A stretch of DNA of 64,000 bases from Bacteroidales bacterium (GTDB taxonomy: Bacteria > Bacteroidota > Bacteroidia > Bacteroidales > WCHB1-69): the NCBI GenBank assembly GCA_017443175.1, contig JAFSOZ010000003.1, positions 225,892 through 289,891 on the forward strand, read 5' to 3'. Shown piece by piece: positions 8,766-16,651 of this stretch; the stretch's first letter is position 1; each line of letters opens with the position of its first letter. The notes beneath the pieces were generated by a model. It was not told where the DNA came from, searched no databases, and was given only the letters and a program-made list of their open reading frames with translations. The translations under genes were made by a program, and so were the position numbers.

Positions 8766-11189
8766 TTAAATTTTTTCCACTCTTCGCTTCATATACGGCC
8801 ATTTCATCAGCCAGCGGAACAACAACGGCTGCAACGTGTAGGTAATCAGGATGGTGGAGATCATGCCAATCAACGCACACTCGCTGATGGAGACGATGGT
8901 CGGATGCTTGGCGAACAACATGGCTCCCATCACGACAATCAACACCAAAGCAGAAAAGAAAATGGCCACTTTATGGTACTCCAACAGATGACTCTCCTCC
9001 TGACGTTGCCGCTCAATGAGCCCTTTCATGACGAAAATGCTATAATCCACACCGATACCGAAGATAAAGGTGGAAATCACAATGTTGATCATATTGAACG
9101 ACAGCCCGAGAATAGCCATCCAGCCTTGCACTACATACCAACTCAGGAACATCGGCATGAAGGCGAGGAGCGAGATGAAAATGTCCCGGAAGGAGATGAG
9201 CAATACCAAAAACACAAAGATTGACGAGATGACCAACGCCATATTGAAATCTTTGTGAATCAGGGAGATCATGCCACCCGTGTAGTACAAGGGGTCCACC
9301 ACCACGGCGTGCGGTTTCGCGGCAACAAGGTCGTCAACCTCTTTCATTTTATCCTTGGAAAACTTCGGGGCGTTGAAAATCAGGAATTTACCATCTGTTT
9401 CTTCGATAAAGTTGCAGAGCAAGCCATCGGGGACAATGCCCGACTCGTATAGGTTGCCAGGTTCGTATTCGGCCTCAATCATGGCCTGGAACGGCACAAA
9501 GATGTCAGGGGAGAGGCCGTTTTTCGAAGCGGCGGACTTCACGGCAGCCATCGCCTGAGAGACCTTTTCGGGAGTCCAATAACGCTGCCAGGCGGCAATG
9601 CGGCGTTCCTGTTCCGCTTGCGATTGGAACAGCAGCGACGCCACCGGTGTGTAGGAGAAAATGTCTCCAGTCCCGCGCAACGAATCCAATGTGGTGGCAA
9701 GCACCATGTTGGCATCCAAAGCTTCGTCCAAATCAGCAGCGGTGACCGCATAATACCGCTGCATACCGCCTTGGTCGTTCTTCTCCTCATACAGATCCCT
9801 GGACTTCTGGAAAGCCTCGCTCTCATAACCGATATGTTTCAGGTCATTGTCGAACTGCACCTTGCCCGAAAAGATGAATCCAATCAGGATAACGATGCAT
9901 AATACTGTGATAATAATAGAGTTACGATCGTACGGATAATTATTGATCTTGTCAATTAATTTAAACGCTTTTTTGCTGTGTTTGGCATCTTTCACATTCA
10001 GGAAATGGGGCAGGAAAATTAATGCGAAAAAGGTGCTTCCAAGTAGTGCAAAGGTGGCGAACAGCCCGAAATCCTTCAATAGTTCGCTTTCGGTGAACAT
10101 CAGACCGAGGAAGGCGCCGACAGTGGTAAGACAGCCGAGGCAGACGGGAACGGCCTCATCCTTCAGCATCTGCTCCACATCACCCACAAACCGCTGATGT
10201 ACAATTATATGCAAACAATAACTGAGTGCAACGCCCAAAATTACGGCACCCACACCCAAGGCCATCAATGACATGCCCCCCTTGATCCAATACATGCAGG
10301 CCAACGCGAAGATTGTACCGTAAACAATCGGTAGCACATTCTGCCATATAATATTGTAGCTCTTGAAACTGATGCATAAATAGAGGAGAATCAGCACTAA
10401 AGAGATACCGATTGTAATGGCAATGTCGCGTTTCATGGTGCTGGCGTTGCCGACCGCCTCCACCGCGCCGCCATGCATGAGCACCTCCACATCCGGGTGC
10501 GCCTGATGAAATTGATCTATGCACTGGTTGAGATGGCTGACGAGCTTATGGCTGGCTTGTGAATCAAATGTTTGGAAATCAGGGGAGATGAAGATCAGTG
10601 CCACGGTGCTGTCGGGGCTGAAAAGATGTCCGTCAATAAGGGCAAAGCCCATGCCGCCGGAGATGTCGGACATCAGGCACTCGCGCAGCCCCAACGGGTC
10701 GGTAGAGACCAAATCCGAAGCCATGCCGGTCTCGTCGTTCATGATCAGCTCATAATTGCGGGCCATGGTTTCGTCAGCGTGAGCGATGGCGGAATCGAAG
10801 CGGGCGTACAGGGTCGTGTCCACGAACGACGGCACATGCATCATGGCATAATCGAGCGCGTTGAGGGCCATATCGGGCTCCAGACGGTAGAGCGTGTTGG
10901 CAATGCCCTCGTCGTTGGTGAGGATGGAGTCCATCAGCTCATCGACATAGCCGACCAACACCTCGGGTTCCGCCCCAGTCACTTGCATGAAGAGTTTGTC
11001 TTTGACCTTGATGTTGCCAAAGAGCAGCCCGCTTTCCGACTTCTCGGATTTCGGCAAAAGTTTCATCAAATCCTCTTCAAAATGCGCCTTTGCCGCAAAA
11101 AAGGCAAAAACGACACTGCTTAAAACCAAAAGTATATATAGAAGGAACTTATGCTGTGTGAAGAAGCGGTAAATTCTTACAAAAACCAT
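8766..11189 (-). CDS. MMPL/RND-family lipid exporter
   Basis: An 807-residue inner-membrane protein with the RND layout: one helix (about 13-30), a large periplasmic domain (about 35-245), five helices (about 250-400), then a second helix, periplasmic domain and five-helix block (about 420-800). The second-half stretch GLSFNMINIVISTFIFGIGV then DYSIF shows the charged residue pattern of helix 10 in MMPL proteins. Relatives flip or export lipids (mycobacterial MmpL3, hopanoid exporter HpnN). It is divergent from serine palmitoyltransferase and followed by a LolA-like carrier, so I infer export of sphingolipid or a related lipid. Confidence 0.85.
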   Translation of the reverse strand: MVFVRIYRFFTQHKFLLYILLVLSSVVFAFFAAKAHFEEDLMKLLPKSEKSESGLLFGNIKVKDKLFMQVTGAEPEVLVGYVDELMDSILTNDEGIANTLYRLEPDMALNALDYAMMHVPSFVDTTLYARFDSAIAHADETMARNYELIMNDETGMASDLVSTDPLGLRECLMSDISGGMGFALIDGHLFSPDSTVALIFISPDFQTFDSQASHKLVSHLNQCIDQFHQAHPDVEVLMHGGAVEAVGNASTMKRDIAITIGISLVLILLYLCISFKSYNIIWQNVLPIVYGTIFALACMYWIKGGMSLMALGVGAVILGVALSYCLHIIVHQRFVGDVEQMLKDEAVPVCLGCLTTVGAFLGLMFTESELLKDFGLFATFALLGSTFFALIFLPHFLNVKDAKHSKKAFKLIDKINNYPYDRNSIIITVLCIVILIGFIFSGKVQFDNDLKHIGYESEAFQKSRDLYEEKNDQGGMQRYYAVTAADLDEALDANMVLATTLDSLRGTGDIFSYTPVASLLFQSQAEQERRIAAWQRYWTPEKVSQAMAAVKSAASKNGLSPDIFVPFQAMIEAEYEPGNLYESGIVPDGLLCNFIEETDGKFLIFNAPKFSKDKMKEVDDLVAAKPHAVVVDPLYYTGGMISLIHKDFNMALVISSIFVFLVLLISFRDIFISLLAFMPMFLSWYVVQGWMAILGLSFNMINIVISTFIFGIGVDYSIFVMKGLIERQRQEESHLLEYHKVAIFFSALVLIVVMGAMLFAKHPTIVSISECALIGMISTILITYTLQPLLFRWLMKWPYMKRRVEKI

Positions 11190-11202
11190 ATCAAATCTTT
11201 AT

Positions 11203-11210
11203 CAAAAATA
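11203..11210 (-). promoter_or_regulatory. -7 promoter box of the MMPL-LolA operon
   Basis: TATTTTTG on the minus strand, 13 bp before the ATG at 11189. A second identical box lies at 11250-11243. Confidence 0.5.
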
Positions 11211-11263
11211 GTATCAAATAATGCCTGCCATTTTAGCGGCGGCAAAAATACTCAAATTTTATG

Positions 11264-11271
11264 TATCTTTG
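11264..11271 (+). promoter_or_regulatory. -7 promoter box of the serine palmitoyltransferase gene
   Basis: TATCTTTG, matching TAnnTTTG, leaving a leader of about 140 bp before the ATG at 11418. The leader contains an 18-codon hydrophobic reading frame (11338-11394). Confidence 0.55.
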
Positions 11272-11417
11272 CAGCTCATTAAAATGATTGATTAGATGCA
11301 TTTTATAAATATTAAAGAAACTTAAAATCAAAAAGATATGAAAATCATCATTCCGATTTTGCTTTTTTTGATTATTCATAATTTGTTGGTTTAGGTTGCA
11401 AAAAAATATTACTAAAC

Positions 11418-12608
11418 ATGAGAAATCATCTTTTACAAAAGAAATGCGCACAATACAGGGCTCCACAAATTGCAAAAGCCAAGGGAATCTATCCATACTA
11501 TAAGGCTATTGAGTCAGAACAGAGTACAGTAGTGAAAATTGGCGGCAAGAACGTGCTCATGTTCAGTTCAAACAGCTATTTAGGTCTTTCCAATGACCCG
11601 CGGCTGAAAGAGGCTGCCAAAGCTGCTATTGACAAATACGGAACGAGTTGCTCCGGATCACGTTTTCTCAATGGGACACTCGATATCCACGAAGAGTTGG
11701 AAAACAAACTCGCCCAATTGGTGGGCAAGGAAGGAGCACTGTGCTTCAGTACAGGTTTTCAGGTCAATCTCGGCGTGGTTTCCGCACTGTGCGGCCGCAG
11801 CGATTACCTACTGCTCGACAAGCTTAATCACGCCTCCATCATTGAAGGAAGCCGGTTGGCATTCGGCAAGTCGCTGAAATACGCCCACAACGACATGGAG
11901 AGTTTGGAGAAGCTTTTACAGCAATGCGAACCCGAATCTGTCAAGCTGATTGTAACCGACGGTGTCTTCTCCATGGAAGGCGACATCGTTCCGCTGCCCG
12001 AAATGGTGGCGCTGGCGGAGAAATACGATGCGGAGATCATGCTTGACGATGCCCACTCCATAGGTATCTTGGGACATCAGGGCAGGGGCACTGCCGACCA
12101 TTTCGGTCTGACCGACAAGGTGGATCTCATCATGGGCACCTTCTCAAAGTCGTTCGGTTCGTTGGGCGGCTTCATCGCTTCCGATGCTGACACCATCAAT
12201 TACCTGAAACACAATGCCCGCTCGCTGATTTTCAGCGCCAGCATGCCACCGTCCAACGTGGCTGCGGTCAGTAAAGCTATCGACATCATGCTCAGTGAGC
12301 CGGAGCGTATCCAGCACCTGTGGGACATAAGCAACTACGCCCGCAATCAGTTCAAGGAGCGCGGCTTCGACACAGGCCGCAGCGAAACGCCTATCATTCC
12401 GCTGTTTGTCCGGAATTCGGAGAAAGCCTTCTGGCTCTGCTCCCGCCTGTTGGAGGACGGCGTCTTTGTCACCCCGGTCATTGCCCCTGCGGTACCCGAA
12501 AGTGACGTGCTGATCCGCTTCGCCCTGATGGCCACGCACACCTACGAGCAAGTGGATGAGGCCGTTGACAAAATCACAAAAGCGTTTAAGGACGCGGGAA
12601 TCCTATAG
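11418..12608 (+). CDS. spt: serine palmitoyltransferase-type alpha-oxoamine synthase
   Basis: A 396-residue soluble PLP enzyme of the AONS/KBL/SPT family, which condenses an acyl thioester with an amino acid. The PLP lysine is K244 in GTFSKSFGSLGG; NSYLGLS (about 53-59), DKLNHASIIEG (about 134-144) and DDAHSIGILG (about 211-220) are conserved. The N-terminus with AKGIYPYYKAIE is the pattern of Bacteroidota serine palmitoyltransferases rather than of glycine C-acetyltransferase, and the neighbours (ACP, acyl ligase, reductase, acyltransferase) support the first committed step of sphingoid base synthesis. The downstream reductase gene begins 2 bp after its stop. Confidence 0.88.
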   Translation: MRNHLLQKKCAQYRAPQIAKAKGIYPYYKAIESEQSTVVKIGGKNVLMFSSNSYLGLSNDPRLKEAAKAAIDKYGTSCSGSRFLNGTLDIHEELENKLAQLVGKEGALCFSTGFQVNLGVVSALCGRSDYLLLDKLNHASIIEGSRLAFGKSLKYAHNDMESLEKLLQQCEPESVKLIVTDGVFSMEGDIVPLPEMVALAEKYDAEIMLDDAHSIGILGHQGRGTADHFGLTDKVDLIMGTFSKSFGSLGGFIASDADTINYLKHNARSLIFSASMPPSNVAAVSKAIDIMLSEPERIQHLWDISNYARNQFKERGFDTGRSETPIIPLFVRNSEKAFWLCSRLLEDGVFVTPVIAPAVPESDVLIRFALMATHTYEQVDEAVDKITKAFKDAGIL

Positions 12609-12610
12609 TC

Positions 12611-13405
12611 ATGGTTATTCTGATTACTGGTGTTTCGTCGGGTTTCGGTTTGGAAACCGCCCGTCTGCTGGCACAGGAAGGTCATACCGTTTATGGCACT
12701 GTGCGCCGTGAGGTGGAAGCGCTCCCCGGTGTGCATTATCTGAAAGTGGATGTCCGCGACCGCGAAGCGGTGAAAAACACCGTACAACAAGTGGTTGACA
12801 AGGAAGGTCGCATTGATGTGCTGGTCAACAACGCCGGCATGGGCATCGGCGGACCGGTGGAATTTGCCACCGAGGAGGAAATTCGGGAACAGATGGACGC
12901 CAACTTCATGGGGTTGGTACATTTTGTGACTGCCGTGCTGCCCTTCATGCGCAAGCAAGGTTCCGGCAAAATCATCGCAATGAGCTCCATCGGTGGCGTG
13001 ATGGGACTACCCTTCCAAGGCTTCTACTCCGCCAGCAAATTTGCCATCGAAGGCTACTGCGAAGCACTTCGCTTGGAAATTCAACAATTTGGCATCCAGG
13101 TTGTTGTAGTTCGTCCAGGCGATTTTTCCACGGGTTTTACCGCCAGTCGAAAAAAGACACCCAACACGGAAGCGATGCAGGTTTACCAAACCTACGCCGA
13201 GTCGATGAATAAGGTGGAACACGACGAAACCGGCGGGTTGAAGCCACAAGTGTTAGCCCGCAAAATCAGCCAAATCATCCGTAAAGAGAGACCTCGCCAC
13301 GGTTATGTGGTGGCCTCGTTCGAGCAACGCCTGTCAGTGCTCATGAAACGCATCCTGCCCGCCCGCTGGTTCGCGAAAATCCTCGGCAGTTATTACAAAT
13401 TATAA
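12611..13405 (+). CDS. short-chain dehydrogenase/reductase, candidate 3-ketosphinganine reductase
   Basis: A 264-residue classical SDR: nucleotide-binding TGVSSGFG (about 6-13), NNAG (75-78), catalytic Y139 and K143 in YSASK, and a preceding Ser in the IAMSS strand. It is translationally coupled to serine palmitoyltransferase. Reduction of the 3-keto group of ketosphinganine or of keto-ceramide is the step expected here, and eukaryotic ketosphinganine reductase is also an SDR, but the reductase described for bacterial ceramide synthesis (CerR) belongs to a different SDR subgroup, so the role is inferred from context. The stop codon overlaps a 36-bp palindrome shared with the converging operon. 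Confidence 0.8.
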   Translation: MVILITGVSSGFGLETARLLAQEGHTVYGTVRREVEALPGVHYLKVDVRDREAVKNTVQQVVDKEGRIDVLVNNAGMGIGGPVEFATEEEIREQMDANFMGLVHFVTAVLPFMRKQGSGKIIAMSSIGGVMGLPFQGFYSASKFAIEGYCEALRLEIQQFGIQVVVVRPGDFSTGFTASRKKTPNTEAMQVYQTYAESMNKVEHDETGGLKPQVLARKISQIIRKERPRHGYVVASFEQRLSVLMKRILPARWFAKILGSYYKL

Positions 13406-13440
13406 CGTGTAGAGACGTGCCATGGCGCGTTTCTACACGT
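13405..13440. repeat. 36-bp palindrome between converging genes
   Basis: Arms ACGTGTAGAGACGTGCCA and TGGCGCGTTTCTACACGT pair with two wobble mismatches around CCATGG. It contains the stop codons of both flanking genes or their edges. The core GAGACG...CGTYTC is shared with palindromes at 19360-19381 and (in variant form) 43460-43485. There is no T run, so it is more likely a dispersed palindromic element acting as an mRNA end stabiliser than a classical terminator. Confidence 0.75.
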
Positions 13441-14548
13441 GACGTTTATATGCCCTTCTGCGCATGAACGGAGTGGTTTTATATTCCCCGAACAGCGATT
13501 GCACTTTATAGTTCTCCTCTAATTGCGGGTTCATGATAATGGTGTCAATGCCCCGTTTGATACAGTTTTCGTGTAGATACTTGAATAGCAAAACAGGTAT
13601 TCCACGTTGCTGATACTCAGGCATTACGCCCATAATAAGCGCCTCCAAAGTATCGTTTTTCTTCAGCGCCTTCATGATGCGGATGAAACCGAAGGGAAAC
13701 AACCGTCCGTTGGACTTCTTCACCGCTTTGGAGAGCGACGGCACGCAGAACAGGAAGCCGATCGGCTTGTCTTGGCCGTTGACGGCTACTGCCACGAAGT
13801 CCTTGTCCAAGATAGGCACGTATGTCTTCAAATAGGCGTCTATCTGTTTGTCGGTCAGAGGTGAAAAACCGTGCAGCGGAGCAAAAGCCTCGTTATACAT
13901 GTGGAAAATTTCCATGCCGTAGCGCTTGCACATGTCGTTCATGCTTTTGGGGATGACCACATGCACATTGGATCTCTCTTCAATCAGGTGAGCGAATTGG
14001 AACATGGACGGCAGTTCGGGGGGCACCTCCAACGTCCGTTGGGTCCAGTCAACCTCCTTCGTAAAGCCGAGTTTTTCCAACATAGGCCCATAATAGGGGT
14101 AGTTGTAAAGGCAGGTAAAGGGACTCAAATGTTCGAAACCCTCCACCAACAGGCCTTCTTTGTCCATGTCAGTGAAGCCCCACGGACCTCTCATCGAGGT
14201 GCGTCCGCGCTGTTTTCCCCATTCGGCGACAGTGTCAATCAGGGACTTGAGCACCTCCTCGTCCTCGATGAAGTCGAGCCAGCCGAAACGGACGAGTTTC
14301 TGTTCGTCGTCGGCCTTGTGGTTGATGATGGCGGCCACGCGTCCTACAACCTCATCGCCGCGAAAGGCTAAAAAACAGTCTGCTTCGCAAAAGTCGTATG
14401 CGCCGTTTTTTTGAGGATTGAAAGTGTCATATTCGTCGCCTTCCAACGCCGGCACCCAATTATCGCAGTTTTTATAAAGATGAAGGGGAAAAGTCACAAA
14501 CTGCTTCAGCTGCTTGTGACTTTCCACCTTTACGATTCTAATATTCAT
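13433..14548 (-). CDS. GNAT-fold acyltransferase, bacterial ceramide synthase-like
   Basis: A 371-residue cytoplasmic protein with two tandem GNAT-like halves (about 1-180 and 200-370); the second holds the acyl-CoA/ACP-binding stretch GVMPEYQQRGIPVLLFKYLH. It ends in an arginine-rich tail. The bacterial ceramide synthase bCerS described in Caulobacter is a GNAT-superfamily protein of about this size, encoded near SPT, ACP and an acyl ligase, which is the arrangement here; N-acylation of the sphingoid base is therefore the best guess. The ATG at 14548 is preferred over 14587, which would lie inside the ACP gene. Alternative: another lipid N-acyltransferase. Confidence 0.72.
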   Translation of the reverse strand: MNIRIVKVESHKQLKQFVTFPLHLYKNCDNWVPALEGDEYDTFNPQKNGAYDFCEADCFLAFRGDEVVGRVAAIINHKADDEQKLVRFGWLDFIEDEEVLKSLIDTVAEWGKQRGRTSMRGPWGFTDMDKEGLLVEGFEHLSPFTCLYNYPYYGPMLEKLGFTKEVDWTQRTLEVPPELPSMFQFAHLIEERSNVHVVIPKSMNDMCKRYGMEIFHMYNEAFAPLHGFSPLTDKQIDAYLKTYVPILDKDFVAVAVNGQDKPIGFLFCVPSLSKAVKKSNGRLFPFGFIRIMKALKKNDTLEALIMGVMPEYQQRGIPVLLFKYLHENCIKRGIDTIIMNPQLEENYKVQSLFGEYKTTPFMRRRAYKRHV

Positions 14549-14567
14549 AAACGTAAAATATTGAACG

Positions 14568-14810
14568 CTATTTTGTTGCGTGTGCACTCACGTAGTCAAT
14601 CACTTCGCCCACCGTTTCAAACTTGGGCGTGCCTTCAAACTTGAAACCGAACTTGTTCTCAACGGCGAGGCTGAGGAGCAGGATGGTGAGGGAGTCGAGG
14701 CCGACATCACGGACGAGCTGTGAATCTTCGGTCACAGCAGACAAGTCCATGGAGGGTTTAATCAGAATCAGAATCTCTTTTAATTCGTTAAGAATAGTTT
14801 CTCTTTCCAT
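14568..14810 (-). CDS. acyl carrier protein
   Basis: An 80-residue acidic four-helix acyl carrier protein. Phosphopantetheine would attach to S40 in VGLDSLT. It is not in the fatty acid synthesis cluster but sits between an acyl ligase gene (3 bp upstream) and the GNAT acyltransferase gene, so it is probably a dedicated carrier that hands an acyl group to serine palmitoyltransferase or to the N-acyltransferase. Confidence 0.92.
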   Translation of the reverse strand: MERETILNELKEILILIKPSMDLSAVTEDSQLVRDVGLDSLTILLLSLAVENKFGFKFEGTPKFETVGEVIDYVSAHATK

Positions 14811-14813
14811 GTT

Positions 14814-16310
14814 TTATTGATTACGTGATACTTTCAGGGCACCTGTACGCTTGAAATCCTCCTTACGCACAGTAATTTTACTAACTTGATGTGTGCTGGG
14901 CAGCGTGGCGTTGACCTTGCCGACGAGCTCCTTGAAGTAAGCTTCCACTTCCTCCCATGGAGCGTTGCCGAAGTCGTCTATGCGCGGCAAGATTTCGATG
15001 GCAATCACTTGACGGCCATCCATTTCGTCTTCCTTGACAAGGCAGTCGCGAAGTTTGGGGTCTTTGTAGAAAGGCTCCTCGATACTTTCAGGGCTGATGT
15101 TTTCGCCGTTGGAGAGGATGATGAGGTTTTTGATGCGGCCCACGATGTACATAAAGCCGTCTTCGTCGAAACGGACAAGGTCTCCGGTTTTGACCCAGCC
15201 GTCGGGCGTGAGGGTCTCGGCGGTCTTTTCGGGTTCGCCGTAATAGCCGAGGAACACGTTGTCGCCGCGGAACCACAGTTCGCCGTCCACAACCTTGGCT
15301 TCCTGCTCCGGATAGAGCTTGCCTACGGAAGTGGGTCTGGTTTTCACGTCAATGTTGCCAGTGGTGAGGTTGGCACCTTCGGTCATGCCGTAACCGCCGA
15401 AGAGGTTGATGCCCAGTTCGTCGAATTCAGCGATGAGTTTCGGGGGCACGTTGGCAGCGCCAGAGATGATGACCTTCAGCTCGCCACCGAGGAAGGGCTT
15501 GCCGTACATCTTGATGAGACCCAGCAGGATTTCGCAGATGCCGGGCACGGCCACAATCATGGTGGGTCTGATGACAGGCAGTTTGCCGATGGTATCCTTG
15601 GTATTGCCTACGGAATACCAAGAGGCACCTTTATAGAGGACGGACAAAGTGCTGTAAATCAAGCCAAATACGTGACTGAGCGGCAACACGCAAGCGTAGC
15701 GGTGACAACCGAGCTGGTGTCCTGGGGCGTAAACGCCATTCAATGCACCGCGCATCAAGGCACGGTGAGGCAGGATAGCGCCTTTGGGAGCGCCCGTCGT
15801 GCCGCCCGTGAAGAATATGGCGGCGGGGTCGTTCTTATCGACTGTGGCGACCGGAGCGGTTTGGTCGGCGCAATCCGTGATGGCGATAACCTTACAAGGA
15901 GCACCATTCACGGCTTCCATAAAAGATTTTCCAGCAGCCAGCACCTTGACAGCGAACTTCATGCAACAGCCCATAATAGCCTGTGCAGGCAACATTGCCG
16001 GCAGGTTGATAGCGATGTAGCCCGCCGATGTGACGGCAAGAAACATCTCCACCGAATCGGTGGTGGAGTTATCCAAAATGGCCACTTTGTCGCCCTTTTG
16101 CAGCCCAAAGCTGTTGAGGAGGGCACGTTTGCGTGCCACGCGGTCGCAGACCTGGCGATAAGTATAGGTGTTCACCGTGTCGGAAAGACAGGGAAGGTCA
16201 GACCATTTCTGTTCGATCCAAGTTACAAATTCGGGGAGAGTGGGAATGTAATTCACCTGCGCGAGCTCCTCGGCAGGAAGCATAGATGGAAAATAGTTGT
16301 TCTCTTGCAT
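14814..16310 (-). CDS. AMP-forming acyl-CoA/acyl-ACP ligase
   Basis: A 498-residue adenylate-forming enzyme. Visible motifs are FFTGGTTGAPKG (A3, phosphate loop, about 171-182), GGYGMTEGANLTTG (A5), GDLVRFDEDGFMYIVGRIKN (A7/A8) and the C-terminal KRTGALKVSRNQ with the A10 lysine. It would activate a fatty acid as acyl-AMP and load the ACP encoded directly downstream. A frame open to 16352 begins upstream of the inferred transcription start (-7 box 16349-16342), so the ATG at 16310 is chosen. It is the first gene of the ligase-ACP-GNAT operon. Confidence 0.9.
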   Translation of the reverse strand: MQENNYFPSMLPAEELAQVNYIPTLPEFVTWIEQKWSDLPCLSDTVNTYTYRQVCDRVARKRALLNSFGLQKGDKVAILDNSTTDSVEMFLAVTSAGYIAINLPAMLPAQAIMGCCMKFAVKVLAAGKSFMEAVNGAPCKVIAITDCADQTAPVATVDKNDPAAIFFTGGTTGAPKGAILPHRALMRGALNGVYAPGHQLGCHRYACVLPLSHVFGLIYSTLSVLYKGASWYSVGNTKDTIGKLPVIRPTMIVAVPGICEILLGLIKMYGKPFLGGELKVIISGAANVPPKLIAEFDELGINLFGGYGMTEGANLTTGNIDVKTRPTSVGKLYPEQEAKVVDGELWFRGDNVFLGYYGEPEKTAETLTPDGWVKTGDLVRFDEDGFMYIVGRIKNLIILSNGENISPESIEEPFYKDPKLRDCLVKEDEMDGRQVIAIEILPRIDDFGNAPWEEVEAYFKELVGKVNATLPSTHQVSKITVRKEDFKRTGALKVSRNQ

Positions 16311-16341
16311 AGCTTTGATTCTATCATTTTTTTTCGGGGCG

Positions 16342-16349
16342 CAAAAATA
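16342..16349 (-). promoter_or_regulatory. -7 promoter box of the ligase-ACP-GNAT operon
   Basis: TATTTTTG on the minus strand, 31 bp before the ATG at 16310. It overlaps the region of the alternative upstream ATG (16352) and so rules that start out. Confidence 0.65.
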
Positions 16350-16424
16350 CATAAAATCTTAACATCTGTTAACATTTCCGGTTTATATTATCGTAGATAC
16401 AGCCTTTAGTCTATCACAGGATGT

Positions 16425-16460
16425 AAAAAATCAGCAAACTACGCTTGTAATTTGCTGATT
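16425..16460 (-). terminator. terminator after tRNA-Ser
   Basis: On the minus strand AATCAGCAAA (16460-16451) pairs perfectly with TTTGCTGATT (16438-16429), followed by a T run (16430-16425). Confidence 0.85.
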
Positions 16461-16483
16461 CTAAATAAATTTCAAACTTCTGC

Positions 16484-16567
16484 GGAGAGAGAGGGATTCG
16501 AACCCCCGGACCCGTGAAGGTCAACGGTTTTCAAGACCGCCGCATTCGACCGCTCTGCCATCTCTCC
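16484..16567 (-). tRNA. tRNA-Ser (anticodon UGA)
   Basis: An 84-nt class II tRNA. The acceptor stem GGAGAGA (16567-16561) pairs with TCTCTCC (16490-16484). The anticodon loop is CTTGAAA between GCGGT and ACCGT, giving anticodon TGA. A long variable arm (TTGACCTTCACGGGTCC region) and a GGTTCGAATCC T-loop are present. CCA is not encoded: the bases after the acceptor stem are GCA. It has its own promoter and terminator. Confidence 0.96.
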
Positions 16568-16578
16568 AGAACAGGGCG

Positions 16579-16586
16579 CAAAAATA
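16579..16586 (-). promoter_or_regulatory. -7 promoter box of tRNA-Ser
   Basis: TATTTTTG on the minus strand, ending 11 bp before the tRNA 5' end. Confidence 0.6.
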
Positions 16587-16651
16587 CTATTTTTTCCTTT
16601 TCAGTCCTTTCTACGCCGACAAGTTTTTGTAAACAATTGTTTTATAAGTAT

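Noticed and set aside
14886-16409. 507-codon plus-strand frame opposite the acyl ligase gene
   Set aside because: Antisense shadow of a conserved enzyme; no promoter, no domain, and composition typical of a reverse-frame product.
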